The notes beneath the pieces are model-generated. The model had not been told where the DNA came from and searched no databases. It saw only the letters and a program-made list of their open reading frames with translations. Position numbers and translations under genes: made by a program. A DNA stretch of 64,000 nt from Drosophila pseudoobscura (Eukaryota > Arthropoda > Insecta > Diptera > Drosophilidae), in the NCBI RefSeq assembly GCF_009870125.1, contig NC_046680.1, positions 16,759,501 through 16,823,500 of the forward strand, written 5' to 3'. This document shows positions 63,033-64,000 of the stretch, piece by piece. Numbering within the stretch: position 1 is the stretch's first letter; each line of letters starts with the position of its first letter.

Positions 63033-64000
63033 GGAATTTCAGTAGTCGAAGGACTACCGAAACGGCAGCAGAAGCCTTGAAATTGCATTTTATGGCCTGC
63101 CATTAGGGCCGAGAGCTAAGCAGAGTTGATTGCAGCGAAGTGCTCCTTCGCAGCCAGCCTCAGGCGTGCCAAATCAGACATCCAGCCGGCAGTTGACATT
63201 TCCAAGCCAATCCCACTAACTAGGCCCGCGTCCACCCTGCGTCCAGAGTCCAGCGTCCAGCGACCACTGCGTATGCGTGGCCAATCGCGGTACGTGTGTC
63301 CAGCAGCTCCGGCTTCCCGTCTGCACGCGCACAAAGCGCATTTAGTCACAGCAAATTATGACAGGCATGGGTCGGGCAGGGCAGTTGCAGTGGCAGTAGA
63401 ATCACCTTGAGCGGCATTTAGTACACCCACCTGGTAGCCGGGACGGGAACAGGGACGGCCATTATCCTTTGGCAACAAAAAGCGTGGCTAAAGGCTCCCG
63501 GCCTGGCCGAAGCTAAGACAAATGTCACGTGCTATAAACAGAAATTAATGCCCTGCCCCTGTCCATTGGCCATTGTTAATAAGCGTTCCGAAATGGGAAT
63601 GTCGCAAGACGGGAAGACAGCAACATCTAGTAGGGGGGACAGGGATAGGGACATTGGACAGGAAGTGATAGAAAGAGAAACCGATCTCTGAATCCGGTTC
63701 AAGAAAGTTGCCTTTCCGTAGTGAAACCCCCAAGCAGATATTCCTACCATTTGAATATCAATGGAAATGGAAGATTCTTACCTTTTGTTGTCAGAGCTCC
63801 GCAAGGGCTCTAAGGTAATATGTCAACTCTTTTCTTTCTCTTAAATCTGTGGCTAACGAAAACTATCTCTCAAACAAAAGTACCTACGATTAGGTCCCTC
63901 TACTCTGGCATTAAAAACATGATGGAAACCCCTATTTGCATATGATGAAGCGCTTTTTTGTGGCACAAACTAACCAACAGAAAACGTAAGCCACAAAAAA

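Larger units (their letters stand above)
53918..64000. other. Noncoding stretch with GC-rich hexamer arrays
   Basis: No gene is supported. Notable contents are the CAGCAC, GAGGTA and GGGGCC arrays at 54485-54505, 55697-55714 and 55828-55857, a compound array at 57990-58020, a degenerate CAGGCACC array at 58263-58325, and CT and GT runs near 60.05 and 60.36 kb. The 57.05-57.40 kb segment is AT-rich and otherwise featureless. A good splice-donor-like AAAG|GTAAGA on the minus strand near 63778 has no open exon upstream of it. Confidence 0.5.

Noticed and set aside
63770..63990. Minus-strand exon ending at AAAG|GTAAGA
   Set aside because: The frames upstream of this donor hit stops at once, and no acceptable acceptor with a pyrimidine tract was found.
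1..64000. CRISPR array, operon or other bacterial feature
   Set aside because: No spaced direct repeats, no clustered coding frames with ribosome sites; the tRNA genes, short intron, poly(A) signal and repeats are those of an insect.

Overview
The window looks like Drosophila nuclear DNA, most likely from the obscura group (D. pseudoobscura and relatives). Three things point there. The first is an interspersed DINE-1/mini-me (SGM-like) element near 6.2-6.6 kb whose core and subterminal segments match what I remember of the obscura-group version. The second is a gene with a 52-nt intron and a TATA/initiator promoter of Drosophila type. The third is the dense short microsatellites typical of fly intergenic DNA. 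Base composition is mid-range, judged by eye, with a few AT-rich islands.

The window is very gene-poor. I can support three genes. Two are identical tRNA-Arg(CCT) genes in divergent orientation, 501 bp apart (10702-10774 on minus, 11276-11348 on plus). The third is a small two-exon protein gene on the plus strand (coding 43978-44455) that encodes a putative secreted Kazal-like peptide, with a visible TATA/Inr, a short intron and a poly(A) signal. The other open frames of 60-260 codons look like chance: many begin with non-ATG codons, they overlap one another in different frames, they run through microsatellites, and none shows a recognisable domain.

Layout: 1-6.2 kb is noncoding, with a decayed repeat end at about 4.2 kb; 6.18-6.6 kb is the DINE-1-like element; 6.6-10.7 kb is noncoding and includes a perfect 11-bp hairpin at 8.25 kb; 10.7-11.35 kb is the tRNA pair; 11.4-43.8 kb is noncoding, with many short tandem arrays and an AT-rich island at 33.8-34.08 kb; 43.86-44.52 kb is the Kazal-like gene; 44.5-64 kb is noncoding, with heptamer arrays just downstream of the gene and GGGGCC arrays at 55.8 and 58.0 kb. 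The abundance of period-6 arrays and of the CCATAAA/TTTATGG word across the noncoding DNA suggests a large intergenic or intronic regulatory domain, but no flanking gene is visible, so this is inference.
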